Shown here: positions 25,852 to 34,947 of the stretch, one piece after another
Layout of the letters: each line of letters begins with the position of its first letter
Numbering within the stretch: position 1 is the first letter of the stretch
Source of the DNA: Lactimicrobium massiliense
Lineage (GTDB): Bacteria > Bacillota_I > Bacilli_A > Erysipelotrichales > Erysipelotrichaceae
Reading direction: 5' to 3'
Assembly (NCBI RefSeq): GCF_900343155.1
Contig: NZ_OUNG01000002.1
Location: 186,001-250,000, forward strand
DNA: 64,000 nt
The notes under the pieces: generated by a model
What the model saw: the letters and a program-made list of their open reading frames with translations, nothing else
The model's database searches: none
Told to the model about the DNA's origin: nothing
Made by a program: the position numbers and the translations under genes

Positions 25852-26889
25852 ATGAGTGAAACAAGCAGACCTGTTCTGACAGATGAAGTCATCGACGATT
25901 ATACAGAAGATGATTTCCAGTTTGTTCAGCAGAACGAAAAGCTTCATGACAAGGTGTATAAGACAACATCGTATGCGCACGATGTCTGGGTATCCTTCTG
26001 CAAGAACAAGGGCGCTGTTGTCGGCATGGTCATCATTCTGATCATTATCTTCTTCGCTATTGTCGGTCCGATGATCTCCGGCTATTCCGGTGAAGCGATC
26101 AACCAGGCAGAGCAGTCACTGCCGCCCCGTATTCAGGGCCTTGCAAAGCTCGGTATCTTTGCCGGCAAGGAAAACGGCGTCAATGTCTATGCACAGAAAG
26201 GCTTCACGAATGTGTATCACTGGTTTGGCACCGATACCAATGGCCGTGACCTGTTCACCCGTGTCTGGGAAGGAACCAGAGTCTCACTGATTATTGCCTT
26301 TGCCGCAGCCATCATCGATATCGTGATCGGTATGTCCTATGGTCTGATCTCCGGCTACTTCGGCGGTAAGGTTGATATGGTCATGCAGAGAATTGTCGAA
26401 GTGCTCAATGGTATTCCGACCCTGGTTGTTGTTACCCTGCTTGGTCTTGTACTGCCAAGCGGCATTACCTCCATCGTGTTTGCCCTGATGATCACCGGAT
26501 GGATCGGCATGTCACGTATTGCCCGTGCTGAAATGCTGAAACTCAAGGAAAGTGAATATGTCCTTGCGTCCAGAACCATGGGTGCCAAGAGTTTCTACAT
26601 CATCTTCAAGGACATCATGCCCAATATCTTCGGACAGCTGATCATCATGTCCATGTTCTCTATTCCCAATGCCATCTTCACAGAAGCCTTCCTGTCCTTT
26701 GTAGGTCTGGGCATCCAGCCTCCGCAGGCATCCCTTGGCTCTTTGATCTCTGATGGCTACAAGTCCATGACCGTGCATCCATTCATTCTGGTTGCGCCGA
26801 TCATCGTGCTGGCTCTGCTGATGCTGAGCTTCAATCTGTTCGCAGATGGCATTCGTGATGCCTTCGATCCGAACCAGAAGCAGGGATAA
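25852..26889 (+). CDS. oppC: Oligopeptide ABC transporter permease OppC
   Basis: A 345-residue permease partner of OppB. A cytosolic N-terminal stretch of about 50 residues precedes the first helix ('GAVVGMVIILIIIFFAIVGPM'). The insertion 'GTDTNGRDLFTRVWEGTRVSL' is characteristic of DppC/OppC proteins, as is the EAA region 'SEYVLASRTMGAKSFYIIFKDIMPNIFGQLIIM'. AAGGAGGAAATT precedes the ATG. Operon position and spacing leave little doubt about its role. Confidence 0.95.
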   Translation: MSETSRPVLTDEVIDDYTEDDFQFVQQNEKLHDKVYKTTSYAHDVWVSFCKNKGAVVGMVIILIIIFFAIVGPMISGYSGEAINQAEQSLPPRIQGLAKLGIFAGKENGVNVYAQKGFTNVYHWFGTDTNGRDLFTRVWEGTRVSLIIAFAAAIIDIVIGMSYGLISGYFGGKVDMVMQRIVEVLNGIPTLVVVTLLGLVLPSGITSIVFALMITGWIGMSRIARAEMLKLKESEYVLASRTMGAKSFYIIFKDIMPNIFGQLIIMSMFSIPNAIFTEAFLSFVGLGIQPPQASLGSLISDGYKSMTVHPFILVAPIIVLALLMLSFNLFADGIRDAFDPNQKQG

Positions 26890-26900
26890 GGAGGAAGCGT

Positions 26901-28004
26901 ATGTCACTTGTACCACGTAAGAAAGAGGACCGCGTACTCTCCATCCGCGATCTGAACATCTCGTTTGAAACATCTGCCGGCAGAGTCAATGCCATCCGCG
27001 GTGTCCGCATGGACCTGTTCCGCGGCGAGACCATTGCCATCGTTGGTGAGTCCGGCTCCGGCAAGTCCGTTACCGTCAAGACCATCATGGGCATTCTGGC
27101 CAGCAACGGCCGCATTGATTCCGGCACGATCAACTATACGTATACGGATGAAAAGGGTGAAAAGCAGACCGTCGATCTGACCAAGCTGTCTCAGCGTGAA
27201 ATTCGTTATCGCTTCAATGGCAAGCACATTGCCATGGTCTTCCAGGATCCGATGACGTCTCTTGATCCAACCATGCAGATTGGCAAGCAGATCATGGAGC
27301 CGATCACAACCCATGAGAATGTGTCTAAGGAAGAAGCACGCAAGAGAGCTCTGGATCTGCTGAGGGAGGTTGGTATTGAGAATCCTGAGAAGCGGTTCAA
27401 GGAATATCCGCATCAGCTGTCCGGCGGCATGAGACAGCGTGTTGTCATCGCCATTGCCCTGGCCTGCAATCCGGATATCCTGATCTGTGATGAGCCGACT
27501 ACGGCACTGGATGTGACCATTCAGGCCAAGATCCTGGAGCTGATCAAGAAGCTGCAGGAAGAACATAACATTTCGGTTATTTACATTACCCATGATCTTG
27601 GTGTTGTGGCAAAGGTAGCAGACTATGTGGATGTCATGTATGCCGGCCGCATCATTGAGAAGGGTGATGTCAATGAGATTTTCTATGATCCGCGCCATCC
27701 GTATACATGGGGCCTGCTGGCTTCCATGCCGGATACAGATACGGATTCCACCCGTCTGTTTGCCATTCCCGGTACCCCGCCGAACCTGCTGGAAAGAATC
27801 CAGGGTGATGCCTTTGCACCGCGCAATCCGTATGCGCTGGCCATTGATTACAAGGCGGAACCGCCGATGTACAACGTTGGCGGCAAGCACAGAGTTGCCT
27901 CATGGCTGTGTGACCCGAGAGCGCCGAAGGTTGAGATGCCTGAGCAGCTGAAAGATCGACTGAAGAAGATGAAGGAGGAGGATGAACGCTATGCCGGAAA
28001 TTGA
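26901..28004 (+). CDS. oppD: Oligopeptide ABC transporter ATP-binding protein OppD
   Basis: A 367-residue ATPase. Walker A '[10 protein letters not shown]', signature '[12 protein letters not shown]', Walker B '[12 protein letters not shown]' and the H-loop in 'YITHDLGVV' are intact. The C-terminal oligopeptide/dipeptide extension (about 275-340, '[13 protein letters not shown]', '[11 protein letters not shown]') is present, with a late Cys near '[15 protein letters not shown]'. The gene overlaps oppF by 14 bp. A GGAGGAAG site precedes the ATG. Confidence 0.95.
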   Translation: MSLVPRKKEDRVLSIRDLNISFETSAGRVNAIRGVRMDLFRGETIAIVGESGSGKSVTVKTIMGILASNGRIDSGTINYTYTDEKGEKQTVDLTKLSQREIRYRFNGKHIAMVFQDPMTSLDPTMQIGKQIMEPITTHENVSKEEARKRALDLLREVGIENPEKRFKEYPHQLSGGMRQRVVIAIALACNPDILICDEPTTALDVTIQAKILELIKKLQEEHNISVIYITHDLGVVAKVADYVDVMYAGRIIEKGDVNEIFYDPRHPYTWGLLASMPDTDTDSTRLFAIPGTPPNLLERIQGDAFAPRNPYALAIDYKAEPPMYNVGGKHRVASWLCDPRAPKVEMPEQLKDRLKKMKEEDERYAGN

Positions 28005-28944
28005 TTACAATCAGGAACCGCTGCTGCATGTGGAAGGCCTGAAGCAGTACTTCCGCATCTCCCGCAGCTATACAACCAAGGCTGTGGATGGCATTTCCTT
28101 CGATATCTACCGTGGTGAGACATACGGCCTTGTCGGTGAATCCGGCTCTGGCAAGTCTACCACCGGCAGAGCCATCATCCGCCTGTATGATCCAACCGCC
28201 GGCAAGATTATCTTTGACGGTCATGATATCTCGGGCAAACTGTCCAAGAAGGATGAGTCCTTCCTGAGAATCAATATGCAGATGATCTTCCAGGATCCGA
28301 TGGCGTGCCTGAACCCGCGCAAGAAGGTCAAGGAAATCATTGCCGAAGGACTTGAGCTGCATCACCTGTATAAGGATAAGGAAGACCTGGATAACAAGGT
28401 CTATGCGATTCTGGACCGTGTCGGTCTGTCTCATGAACACGCGACCCGTTATCCGAACCAGTTCTCCGGCGGCCAGAGACAGCGTATTGGTATTGCAAGA
28501 GCATTGATCATGCATCCGGAACTGGTCATTGCTGATGAAGCCATTTCCGCCCTGGACGTTTCCATTCAGGCACAGGTTGTCAACCTGATGAAGGACCTGC
28601 AGGATGAAATGGGCATTACATATCTGTTCATTGCCCATGATCTTGCCATGGTCAAATACATCTCTGACAGAATCGGTGTCATGCACCTGGGATACATTGT
28701 CGAAACAGGCACGACGGATGAAATCTTCTCCAATCCGATTCATCCGTACACAAGATCGCTGCTATCTGCCATTCCGCATCCAAATCCTATTGTGGAAAAG
28801 AAGAGAGTGGCACTGAGCTATGATAAGGACAAAGAAGGTGTTGATTACAGCAAGGGTGTCATTCACCAGCTGACCAAAACACATTCTGTCCTGGCCACAG
28901 ACGAAGAATTCGCCAAGTGGTCCAAAGAACATTACAACGCATAA
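27991..28944 (+). CDS. oppF: Oligopeptide ABC transporter ATP-binding protein OppF
   Basis: A 317-residue ATPase partner of OppD. Walker A '[14 protein letters not shown]', signature '[15 protein letters not shown]', Walker B '[14 protein letters not shown]' and 'FIAHDLAMV' are intact. The C-terminal region carries '[16 protein letters not shown]'. I place the start at ATG 27991 ('[10 protein letters not shown]'), ten bases after GGAGGAGG; the ATG at 27982 is only one base from that site. It overlaps the end of oppD and is followed by a strong terminator that closes the operon. Confidence 0.95.
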   Translation: MPEIDYNQEPLLHVEGLKQYFRISRSYTTKAVDGISFDIYRGETYGLVGESGSGKSTTGRAIIRLYDPTAGKIIFDGHDISGKLSKKDESFLRINMQMIFQDPMACLNPRKKVKEIIAEGLELHHLYKDKEDLDNKVYAILDRVGLSHEHATRYPNQFSGGQRQRIGIARALIMHPELVIADEAISALDVSIQAQVVNLMKDLQDEMGITYLFIAHDLAMVKYISDRIGVMHLGYIVETGTTDEIFSNPIHPYTRSLLSAIPHPNPIVEKKRVALSYDKDKEGVDYSKGVIHQLTKTHSVLATDEEFAKWSKEHYNA

Positions 28945-28970
28945 TTTACCCTTACATATCCTCCTTGATG

Positions 28971-29005
28971 GAACCTGCAGAATGAGCCCTGCAGGTTCTT
29001 TTATT
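28971..29005 (+). terminator. Terminator of the opp operon
   Basis: GAACCTGCAG/CTGCAGGTTC, a perfect 10 bp stem, followed by TTTTATT. Confidence 0.85.
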
Positions 29006-29085
29006 GCTTGTGATAAAAAACTTTGCATGATAATATGCAGTCGAAAGAAGACAATAATTATTAATAAATTCCGGATGGTTATACT

Positions 29086-29200
29086 ATGATAGAAAGAAAA
29101 ATATATCTTGAAAAACTGATAAGGAAACAATGGAACGGTCGGATTAAGATTGTAACTGGTATTCGCAGGTGTGGAAAGAGCACCTTGCTTTTTGATTGAT
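29086..29200 (+). pseudogene. N-terminal stub of a DUF4143-type AAA ATPase, cut by IS605 copy 2
   Basis: ATG 29086 opens 'MIERKIYLEKLIRKQW' and then 'VTGIRRCGKSTLLFD', the N-terminus and Walker A of the AAA_14/DUF4143 ATPase family. The frame stops at the left boundary of the IS605 element (target TTGAT at 29192-29196 or 29196-29200). Unlike copy 1, joining the flanks does not restore the gene. The right flank from 31215 reads 'FLLDPDRLDR' and stops, so the rest of the ATPase has been lost by deletion or was already missing. Confidence 0.7.
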
Positions 29201-29260
29201 AACACCGCGCATACCCTGTCTATAGCCAAAACCTCAATGTTTGCACAACGTGGCGTAGGC

Positions 29261-29581
29261 TCAGGCGGGGTTAGCGGCGTCATTTTTCTTTTGGCCTTGT
29301 TCCTGAATATATTTACGGATCATCTGCTCTGTTGTATCTGATACGGTGCTGATGAAATATGTGTCAGATCAGAAATATGGCTTCAAACAGGATATGAACA
29401 TGATCCGTATCCGTGTGAATCTCCAGTATCTCAGACTTCCAGCTATTCTCAATAATGGCATAGCTGATTTGGATGAGCTTGTCCTTAATGCCATCTACTC
29501 ATACAGGATGTCTGTATTTTGCACAAACCACTAAATGATATTAAAATCTGTACACCGCATGCCGATTTGTGTAATATCCAT
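29261..29581 (-). pseudogene. tnpA: Degraded tnpA of IS605 copy 2
   Basis: About 320 bp where copy 1 has 470. The C-terminal part is recognisable on the minus strand: 'SDTYFISTVSDTTEQM' then 'IRKYIQEQ' with the catalytic tyrosine, ending 'NDAANPA'. Upstream the frame is broken, and the HUH motif region is lost to deletion and decay. A start-like 'MDI' at 29581 aligns with the start of the copy 1 protein. Confidence 0.75.
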
Positions 29582-29655
29582 TACGATATTGCATATCGTT
29601 TCACCTCTATGAATGTTGTACCACTAAATATGTTATAATATCTATAGAGGAACAT

Positions 29656-31041
29656 ATGATACTGACGTCAAGTTACGGATTACATTTCAAAGGCAGTGAA
29701 TCAGCAATTAAGAACACAAGCGCGTATTACGCCTCTGCTGTTAAATATCTGATACCTGTAGTCCGCGTAAACTGGGACGCTGTTGAGCCGATCTCTTATA
29801 GCAAAGGCAGAGTGCGCCTTATTGAATGCCTGATCCACAGCAATAAGAACAACCGGGCAGTGTATAACTTCGATGACCGGTTTTATAAGTTCCCCGTTTA
29901 TCTGAGAAGAGCTGCAATTGCGGATGCCATTGGCAAAGTAACCGCGTATTTCAAACTTTTCGAGCAATGGATAAAAAATGAATGTGAAGGCGTTATGCCG
30001 CAGATCGATACGTGTGACCATCTCATGCCGTGTTTCTTTAATGGCAATATGTTTGCCTGGGATCAGCTTGGCCGCACTGCTCAGGTAAAGGTTTATGCTA
30101 ACAATGACTGGGTATGGAGAGAAATCCGTCTTTCCAAGACAGATATCAGGTATCTGAACAGCAGAAAGCGTCTGCATAACGCAAAGCTGTCCGCACCCGT
30201 CATTGAAAAGAAAAATGGACACTATCAGCTTCGCTTTACGATTCAGGAGAATGTCAGACTGCATCATACGCCGATCTTTGAACAGAAGATATGTGCGGTA
30301 GATCTTGGCGTTGGTACAGATGCCGTGTGCAGTGTATTGGATTCTAAGGGAACTGTCCTGTCAAGGAAGTTTATTAACTTTGGCAGAGAAAAAGACTCTG
30401 TATCCAATGCGCTGCACCGCGTATCTGATTTCCAGCGCGATCACGGATCTCATGACAGCGGCAGACTCTGGAATCTGGCAAAGCGCAGAAACCTGAACCA
30501 TGCCCGCCTGATTGCCAATGCGATTGTGGACTATGCCATGGCAAATGACTGCCACACAATTGTGTTTGAGCATCTGGACACGGCAGGTAAGAAGAAAGGC
30601 TCAAAGAAACAGAAGCTTGTCATGTGGAAACATCGTGATGTGCAGAATACGGCTGAACGCTTAGCGCATCGTTATGGCATGCGGATATCGCGTGTCTGTG
30701 CATGGAATACAAGTAAGCTTGCGTATGATGGTTCTGGCAATGTAAAACGCGGCAGCGATGTACCGCGTTCTGAAAAAACAGAATCCATGATTCGTCATTC
30801 CATCTATAAAGGCAGGATGGAAGAAAGAGTTCCTTATGACATTTGTCAGTTCATGAATGGAAAGCTGTACAATTGTGATCTCAATGCGTCATACAACATT
30901 GGAGCACGATATTTTATTCGCGAACTGTTGAAAGCATTACCACAGATACAGGCAGAAGTTCCTGATCTGGGCAGTGGAAGCTCCAGAACATTAGCTGATC
31001 TATGGCAGTTAAACACTGCAATAGGTACAGCAGTCAGCTGA
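29656..31041 (+). CDS. tnpB: TnpB RNA-guided nuclease, IS200/IS605 copy 2 (intact)
   Basis: A 461-residue TnpB, full length and uninterrupted. RuvC residues are Asp216 ('ICAVDLGVGTDAVCSVLD'), Glu305 ('TIVFEHLDT') and Asp408 ('LYNCDLNASYNIGARYF'). The usual four-cysteine zinc ribbon is reduced to 'ICQF' and 'YNCD', a divergent form shared with copy 1. In ISDra2 the TnpB protein, guided by an RNA from the element's right end, cuts DNA next to a TTGAT motif and so favours retention of the element. Both elements here sit next to TTGAT, so the same target rule is likely. GAGGAA precedes the ATG. Confidence 0.9.
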   Translation: MILTSSYGLHFKGSESAIKNTSAYYASAVKYLIPVVRVNWDAVEPISYSKGRVRLIECLIHSNKNNRAVYNFDDRFYKFPVYLRRAAIADAIGKVTAYFKLFEQWIKNECEGVMPQIDTCDHLMPCFFNGNMFAWDQLGRTAQVKVYANNDWVWREIRLSKTDIRYLNSRKRLHNAKLSAPVIEKKNGHYQLRFTIQENVRLHHTPIFEQKICAVDLGVGTDAVCSVLDSKGTVLSRKFINFGREKDSVSNALHRVSDFQRDHGSHDSGRLWNLAKRRNLNHARLIANAIVDYAMANDCHTIVFEHLDTAGKKKGSKKQKLVMWKHRDVQNTAERLAHRYGMRISRVCAWNTSKLAYDGSGNVKRGSDVPRSEKTESMIRHSIYKGRMEERVPYDICQFMNGKLYNCDLNASYNIGARYFIRELLKALPQIQAEVPDLGSGSSRTLADLWQLNTAIGTAVS

Positions 31042-31214
31042 TTGTTCTGCACATAAGTCTCCCAAAAGTTAGTGCAGATGGGTATAGCAAGCGTCAGCAA
31101 GCTATACTGTGCTGCAACCGTATCTGAAGGAGACGAAAGTCTGAAAGCACACAAGCTTTTGGAAGCTCCATCTATAGTCCGAACGTAAGCGAGGACTTAG
31201 GTGGGGAGCTTCAC
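31042..31214 (+). ncRNA. Candidate omega (guide) RNA of IS605 copy 2, right-end region
   Basis: Three hairpins at the same places as in copy 1 but with different bases: TATAGC-AA-GC-GTCA-GC-AA-GCTATA (31083-31106), TCTGAAAGC/GCTTTTGGA (about 31139-31163) and a terminal stem GCTCC...AGTCC-loop-GGACT...GGGGAGC. Single-stranded segments such as AGTTAGTGCAGATGGG and CTGTGCTG are conserved in sequence. The predicted guide starts at 31215 (TTCCTTCTGGATCCTGACAG). Confidence 0.65.
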
Positions 31215-31405
31215 TTCCTTCTGGATCCTGACAGATTGGATCGATAAATCCAGCTAGTTATCATCAATGCATGTGCTGAATAAGCTCTTCAGGCATACTA
31301 TGTGAGAAATGGAATGATAATCACATCCGGAAGTTACTCATAATTTAGATAAAATTGCGGATGATCATTGAGAAGAGACCCGGCATAGAAAATGGAGAAT
31401 AAACA

Positions 31406-31955
31406 ATGAAATCATTGTGGAACCTGTAATATAGAAACCAAAGACTATTGCTAAGAAGACTTGAGATTGAGGATGCTGCGGCAATGTATCACAACTGGGC
31501 ATCTGATCAGGAAAGTCACTAAGTATCTGACCTGGCCTGCTTATACAAGTGTGGATGATGCAGAGAAGACATTTAGGGAATGGCTTTTTTCCTATCAGAA
31601 TTCTTCCTTTTACCAATGGGCAATTGTACCAAAAGATCTCAATGAACCAATTGGCTCCATTTCGGTTGTTGATCTGGATGAAAAGACAGAAATGGTAGAA
31701 ATCGGCTACTGCATTGGCAGAAAGTGGTGACATCAGGGTATCACAGCCGAAGCACTCAAAGCAGTCATTGATTTCCTGTTCGACCAGGTAAAAGCTAATC
31801 GGATTCAGGCAAGGCATGATGGCAATAATCCAAATTCCGGCCTGGTGATGAAAAAGTGCGGAATGCAGTATGAAGGCACGATGCGCGGTACTGCGATCAA
31901 TAACCAGTGGCTTTGCGATGTGAGTTACTATGCAGTGTTGAGATCAGACAGGTAA
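31406..31955 (+). pseudogene. Broken GNAT N-acetyltransferase (RimJ/RimL-like)
   Basis: Pieces of one acetyltransferase in different frames. First come 'RLLLRRLEIEDAAAMYHNWAS' (about 31437-31500) and, after a frameshift near 31505, 'VTKYLTWPAYTSVDDAEKTF'. Then 'IVPKDLNEPIGSISVVDLDE' leads to 'EIGYCIGRKW' and an in-frame TGA at 31728, where the family has a tryptophan or tyrosine. The frame continues 'HQGITAEALKAVIDFLFDQV' with the acetyl-CoA region and ends at 31955. An additional TAA lies just after the apparent start at 31406. At least three lesions make this a dead gene. It lies just after the IS605 copy 2 flank. Confidence 0.8.
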
Positions 31956-32002
31956 TCAGGAACCTGGCATACGCTTTTGGTATGGAACTGTGAGCATCTC
32001 GT

Positions 32003-32031
32003 TTGAAGTATGATGCAACTAACTATATGAT
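32003..32031 (+). promoter_or_regulatory. Putative sigma-A promoter of first glutathione peroxidase
   Basis: TTGAAG, 17 bp spacer, TATGAT, 32 bases before the start codon at 32064. Confidence 0.55.
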
Positions 32032-32063
32032 CATGGCAGAAATCAACAAAGGAGAAAATTACC

Positions 32064-32606
32064 ATGAGTAACGTATATGATTATTCTGTTCCTACCGTCG
32101 ACGGCGGTACAAAGTCACTGAGAGATTTCCAGGGCAAGGTCATCCTGATTGTCAATACAGCAACAGGCTGCGGCTTTACACCGCAGTATGAACCGCTGGA
32201 AAAGATGTATGAGGACCTGCATGACAAGGGGCTTGAGATTGTGGATGTTCCATGTAACCAGTTCTATGGTCAGGCACCGGGCAGTGATGAAGAGATTCAT
32301 GAGTTCTGCACACTGCACTATCATACAACCTTCGCGCAGTACAAAAAGAGTGATGTCAATGGTGACAATCAGCTGGATCTGTACCGCTATCTCAAGAGTG
32401 TGAAGGGCTTTGAAGGATTCAGCGGCCCGATGGCAGACAAAATGAATGATCTGCTGTCCAAGGTGGCACCGGACTACATGACAACCACAGACATCAAGTG
32501 GAACTTCACAAAGTTTGTGGTGGATCGTGAAGGCAATGTCGTCAAGCGGTTTGAGCCGACGGCTGACATGGCTGATGTCAGAGCATACGTTGAAAGCCTG
32601 CTGTAA
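32064..32606 (+). CDS. Glutathione peroxidase family protein (first of pair)
   Basis: A 180-residue thiol peroxidase of the glutathione peroxidase family. The peroxidatic Cys36 is in 'VNTATGCGFTPQYEPLEKMY'; the conserved Gln is in 'VPCNQFYGQAPGSDEEI' and the Trp in 'DIKWNFTKFVVDREG'. Bacterial members of this cysteine type usually take electrons from thioredoxin rather than glutathione. An AAAGGAGA site precedes the ATG and a good promoter lies just upstream. The neighbouring gene is a paralogue. Confidence 0.93.
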   Translation: MSNVYDYSVPTVDGGTKSLRDFQGKVILIVNTATGCGFTPQYEPLEKMYEDLHDKGLEIVDVPCNQFYGQAPGSDEEIHEFCTLHYHTTFAQYKKSDVNGDNQLDLYRYLKSVKGFEGFSGPMADKMNDLLSKVAPDYMTTTDIKWNFTKFVVDREGNVVKRFEPTADMADVRAYVESLL

Positions 32607-32615
32607 GAAACACGA

Positions 32616-32643
32616 TTGTGAACGAATAAAATTCTGCTATGAT
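32616..32643 (+). promoter_or_regulatory. Putative promoter of second glutathione peroxidase
   Basis: TTGTGA, 16 bp spacer, TATGAT, ten bases after the first gene stops and 21 bases before ATG 32664. It also excludes the upstream TTG start at 32643, which would fall within the -10 box. Confidence 0.55.
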
Positions 32644-32663
32644 TGGCTCTGGAGATACAGACA

Positions 32664-33206
32664 ATGAAAAAGATTGAGACATACAGTCTGCCATGCATGG
32701 ATGGCAGCCAGCAGTCACTCCGGGATTTCAGCAATCAGGTATTACTGATCGTCAACACGGCGACGGAATGCGGCTTTACCTGGCAGTATGAGCAATTGCA
32801 GCAGATGCAGGAAGACTTTCATAACAAAGGCTTTACCGTGCTGGATATTCCCTGCAACCAGTTCATGGGACAGGCACCTGGATCAGACAAGGATATCCAT
32901 GACTTCTGTGTGGAAAACTATCACATTACATTTCCCCAGTACCACAAGAGTGAAGTCAATGGCATCCGTGAACTGCCCCTGTATACCTATCTGAAATCAC
33001 AGCAGACATTCCATGGCTTTACAGGTGAAGAATCAGAATTAATGGATGATCTGTTACAGGAATGGAAGCCAGACTATAAAAAGACATCAGATATCAAATG
33101 GAATTTCACCAAGTTTATCGTTGACCGCAAAGGCAATGTCATCAAACGGTTTGAATGCACCGAAGATATGGACGATGTCAGAAAGTGTATTGAGCAGACT
33201 CTGTAA
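32664..33206 (+). CDS. Glutathione peroxidase family protein (second of pair)
   Basis: A 180-residue paralogue of the preceding gene with the same length and Cys36 position ('VNTATECGFTWQYEQLQQM'), the Gln motif 'IPCNQFMGQAPGSDKDI' and 'DIKWNFTKFIVDRKG'. The two proteins are similar along their whole length but clearly diverged. TGGAG lies nine bases before ATG 32664. Having its own promoter suggests separate regulation, for example basal versus induced peroxide defence. A strong terminator follows. Confidence 0.93.
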   Translation: MKKIETYSLPCMDGSQQSLRDFSNQVLLIVNTATECGFTWQYEQLQQMQEDFHNKGFTVLDIPCNQFMGQAPGSDKDIHDFCVENYHITFPQYHKSEVNGIRELPLYTYLKSQQTFHGFTGEESELMDDLLQEWKPDYKKTSDIKWNFTKFIVDRKGNVIKRFECTEDMDDVRKCIEQTL

Positions 33207-33223
33207 GACAGAGCCAGAAAATG

Positions 33224-33260
33224 CAGACCACATATCCTTATGGAAGTGTGGTCTGTTTTT
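33224..33260 (+). terminator. Terminator after the peroxidase pair
   Basis: CAGACCACA/TGTGGTCTG with a 14-base loop and TTTTT. It lies between convergent genes. Confidence 0.8.
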
Positions 33261-33293
33261 GCGATCTGGACAATTTCTACATGCTGGCATTTA

Positions 33294-34502
33294 TCATTCC
33301 AATCCAATGTGAATACTGTCATCCATGGCATGAATGATACTGATGTCATCCTGATAATATGTGTCATGATCTGGCAGTTCTTCATCCGTGAGATCCTTGA
33401 ACATCCTGCCATGAATATTTCCCCAGTGATCATCATGGGCTGTATAGATCACATCGGCACGTACATCAGAGATGCTTGTCTGTACAGTTCCGTCTGTTTC
33501 TGTTTTTGTGACCGTAACAGAGCCAATGAGCCCGGTTAATACGGATTCCGGTGTGCCGCCCATGGTGGTATCCTGGGAAGAAATACCATTGCCAAGTGCA
33601 TAGAAGACAACGGCATGATCACCGATGTGGGTGACCGGCTGGATGTTATGGGGATGGTTGCCGATGATGATATCTGCACCGGCATCTGCTAACTGCTGGG
33701 CCAGGGATAATTGTTCCTCGTCAGGCTGGCTTATGTATTCGGTCCCCCAGTGCATGGAGACAATCACGACATCTGCTTTCTGGTCTGCTTCTTTTACCCA
33801 GTTCAGCATCTTCTGCGGATCATCCCGATAACAATTCACCAGATATTCTTCGCCATCCGGGCATACATTGCCATTCATGCCATACGTCCATGCATTGAAG
33901 GCATAGGTAATGCCATTGCACTCATGCACATTAACCGCATCCTGCTCTGCCTGGGATTCGTTTGTGCCTGCTGATATGACACCAGCTTTTGAGCTCCAGT
34001 ACGCATCACTATTATGAATAGCCTGCTCTCCTCGATCCAGACAGTGATTATTTGCCTTGGACACCAGATTGAAGCCTTTGGATACCATATAATCACCAAA
34101 TGCCTGCGGACCATTGAAGGTGGGAAAGTAGCTGATGCCTAGATGATCACCACCCAGAACGGATTCCTGATTGTAGAAGGCAAGATCGTACGCTTTGGCC
34201 TGATCTGTAATGTCATCAAACATACTGAAATCCCAGCTGCCGTCTGCCTGCTGTGCCTGGGCCAGAAGCTGTTCCTGGGTGAGGGCATCCCCCAGCAGGA
34301 ACAGACGAAAGGAATGCGTATTGCTTTCTGGTGAGGAAGAAGGAGATGAAGATGGCTGTGCAGCCACCTGTTCCACTTCTTCTTTCTGATTACTGCCTGT
34401 ACATGATCTGAACAGGAAAGTGCCTGTGATCAGGCAGGCACAGGCAAGTAATGAAACCTTGATGCTTTTACGCAGATGACGCTTCTTTTTCTTCTTGGAC
34501 AT
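33294..34502 (-). CDS. CapA family protein (poly-gamma-glutamate synthesis type)
   Basis: A 402-residue membrane-anchored metallophosphatase-fold protein. A basic N-terminus 'MSKKKKKRHLRKSIK' leads to one transmembrane helix ('VSLLACACLITGTFLF') and a Ser/Pro/Glu linker, followed by the extracellular CapA domain. Motifs include 'LFLLGDALTQ', 'NLVSKANNHCLDRG', 'VIVSMHWGTEY' and 'IIIGNHPHNIQPV', with likely metal-binding His and Asp residues. CapA acts in poly-gamma-glutamate export in Bacillus, but stand-alone CapA proteins without CapBC are common and of unclear substrate. No capB or capC is present here. Confidence 0.88.
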   Translation of the reverse strand: MSKKKKKRHLRKSIKVSLLACACLITGTFLFRSCTGSNQKEEVEQVAAQPSSSPSSSPESNTHSFRLFLLGDALTQEQLLAQAQQADGSWDFSMFDDITDQAKAYDLAFYNQESVLGGDHLGISYFPTFNGPQAFGDYMVSKGFNLVSKANNHCLDRGEQAIHNSDAYWSSKAGVISAGTNESQAEQDAVNVHECNGITYAFNAWTYGMNGNVCPDGEEYLVNCYRDDPQKMLNWVKEADQKADVVIVSMHWGTEYISQPDEEQLSLAQQLADAGADIIIGNHPHNIQPVTHIGDHAVVFYALGNGISSQDTTMGGTPESVLTGLIGSVTVTKTETDGTVQTSISDVRADVIYTAHDDHWGNIHGRMFKDLTDEELPDHDTYYQDDISIIHAMDDSIHIGLE

Positions 34503-34587
34503 GATGATCTCTCGTGCTCATTATATATAAGAAAGAGCAGGAATACAGAAGAACAGAAGTATCACATGGATAAATAAGGATACGGTA

Positions 34588-34947
34588 TTATTGATCTTCT
34601 TCCGTGCAGATGTCACTTTTCTCAACAAATTTGATGATTTTTAACTTCTGCACCCAAGCTGGCCCGAAAAAGGAAAGAAGAAAAGCCAGCACGATTTCTA
34701 TAAGAAATACGATCCATTCTCCGTATCTGGTAAAAACCATTTTCCCGGCAATTGCCCGTGATACGAAAACAAGCAATTTCATCACAATATATAATTCGAT
34801 AAATAAGAGCAGCCAGTTATGCTTTACAACAAAAGTTTTATGACAGCTGCCGCAGGTATATGTGTCCTTGGAAAACCGTTTCTTTGGTTTGCTGATATGC
34901 AGTTTTGCCCCGCAGTTCGGACATTTGAAGTTTGGATTGCGTCTCAT
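34588..34947 (-). CDS. Zinc-ribbon membrane protein of unknown function
   Basis: 119 residues from ATG 34947. The N-terminus is a zinc ribbon with two CxxC pairs ('FKCPNCGAKLHI' and 'YTCGSCHKTFVV'), followed by two transmembrane segments ('WLLLFIELYIVMKLLVFVSRAI' and 'WIVFLIEIVLAFLLSFFGPA') and a short acidic tail. This zinc-ribbon plus membrane-anchor layout is common among uncharacterised Firmicutes proteins. The start is uncertain: no ribosome site is evident, and a TTG at 34986 would add 13 residues. Confidence 0.6.
   Translation of the reverse strand: MRRNPNFKCPNCGAKLHISKPKKRFSKDTYTCGSCHKTFVVKHNWLLLFIELYIVMKLLVFVSRAIAGKMVFTRYGEWIVFLIEIVLAFLLSFFGPAWVQKLKIIKFVEKSDICTEEDQ

Larger units (their letters stand above)
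29201..31214. mobile_element. IS200/IS605-family element, copy 2
   Basis: About 2.0 kb, from after target TTGAT to TTCAC at 31210-31214. The left boundary is 29197 or 29201 because TTGATTGAT contains two overlapping targets. It shares end palindromes with copy 1 (GTCTATAG left, TCTATAG...TTAGGTGGGG right). It has a full tnpB but a degraded tnpA, so it depends on a transposase in trans. DNA divergence from copy 1 is substantial across the whole element, so the two are separate arrivals or an old duplication. Confidence 0.85.
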
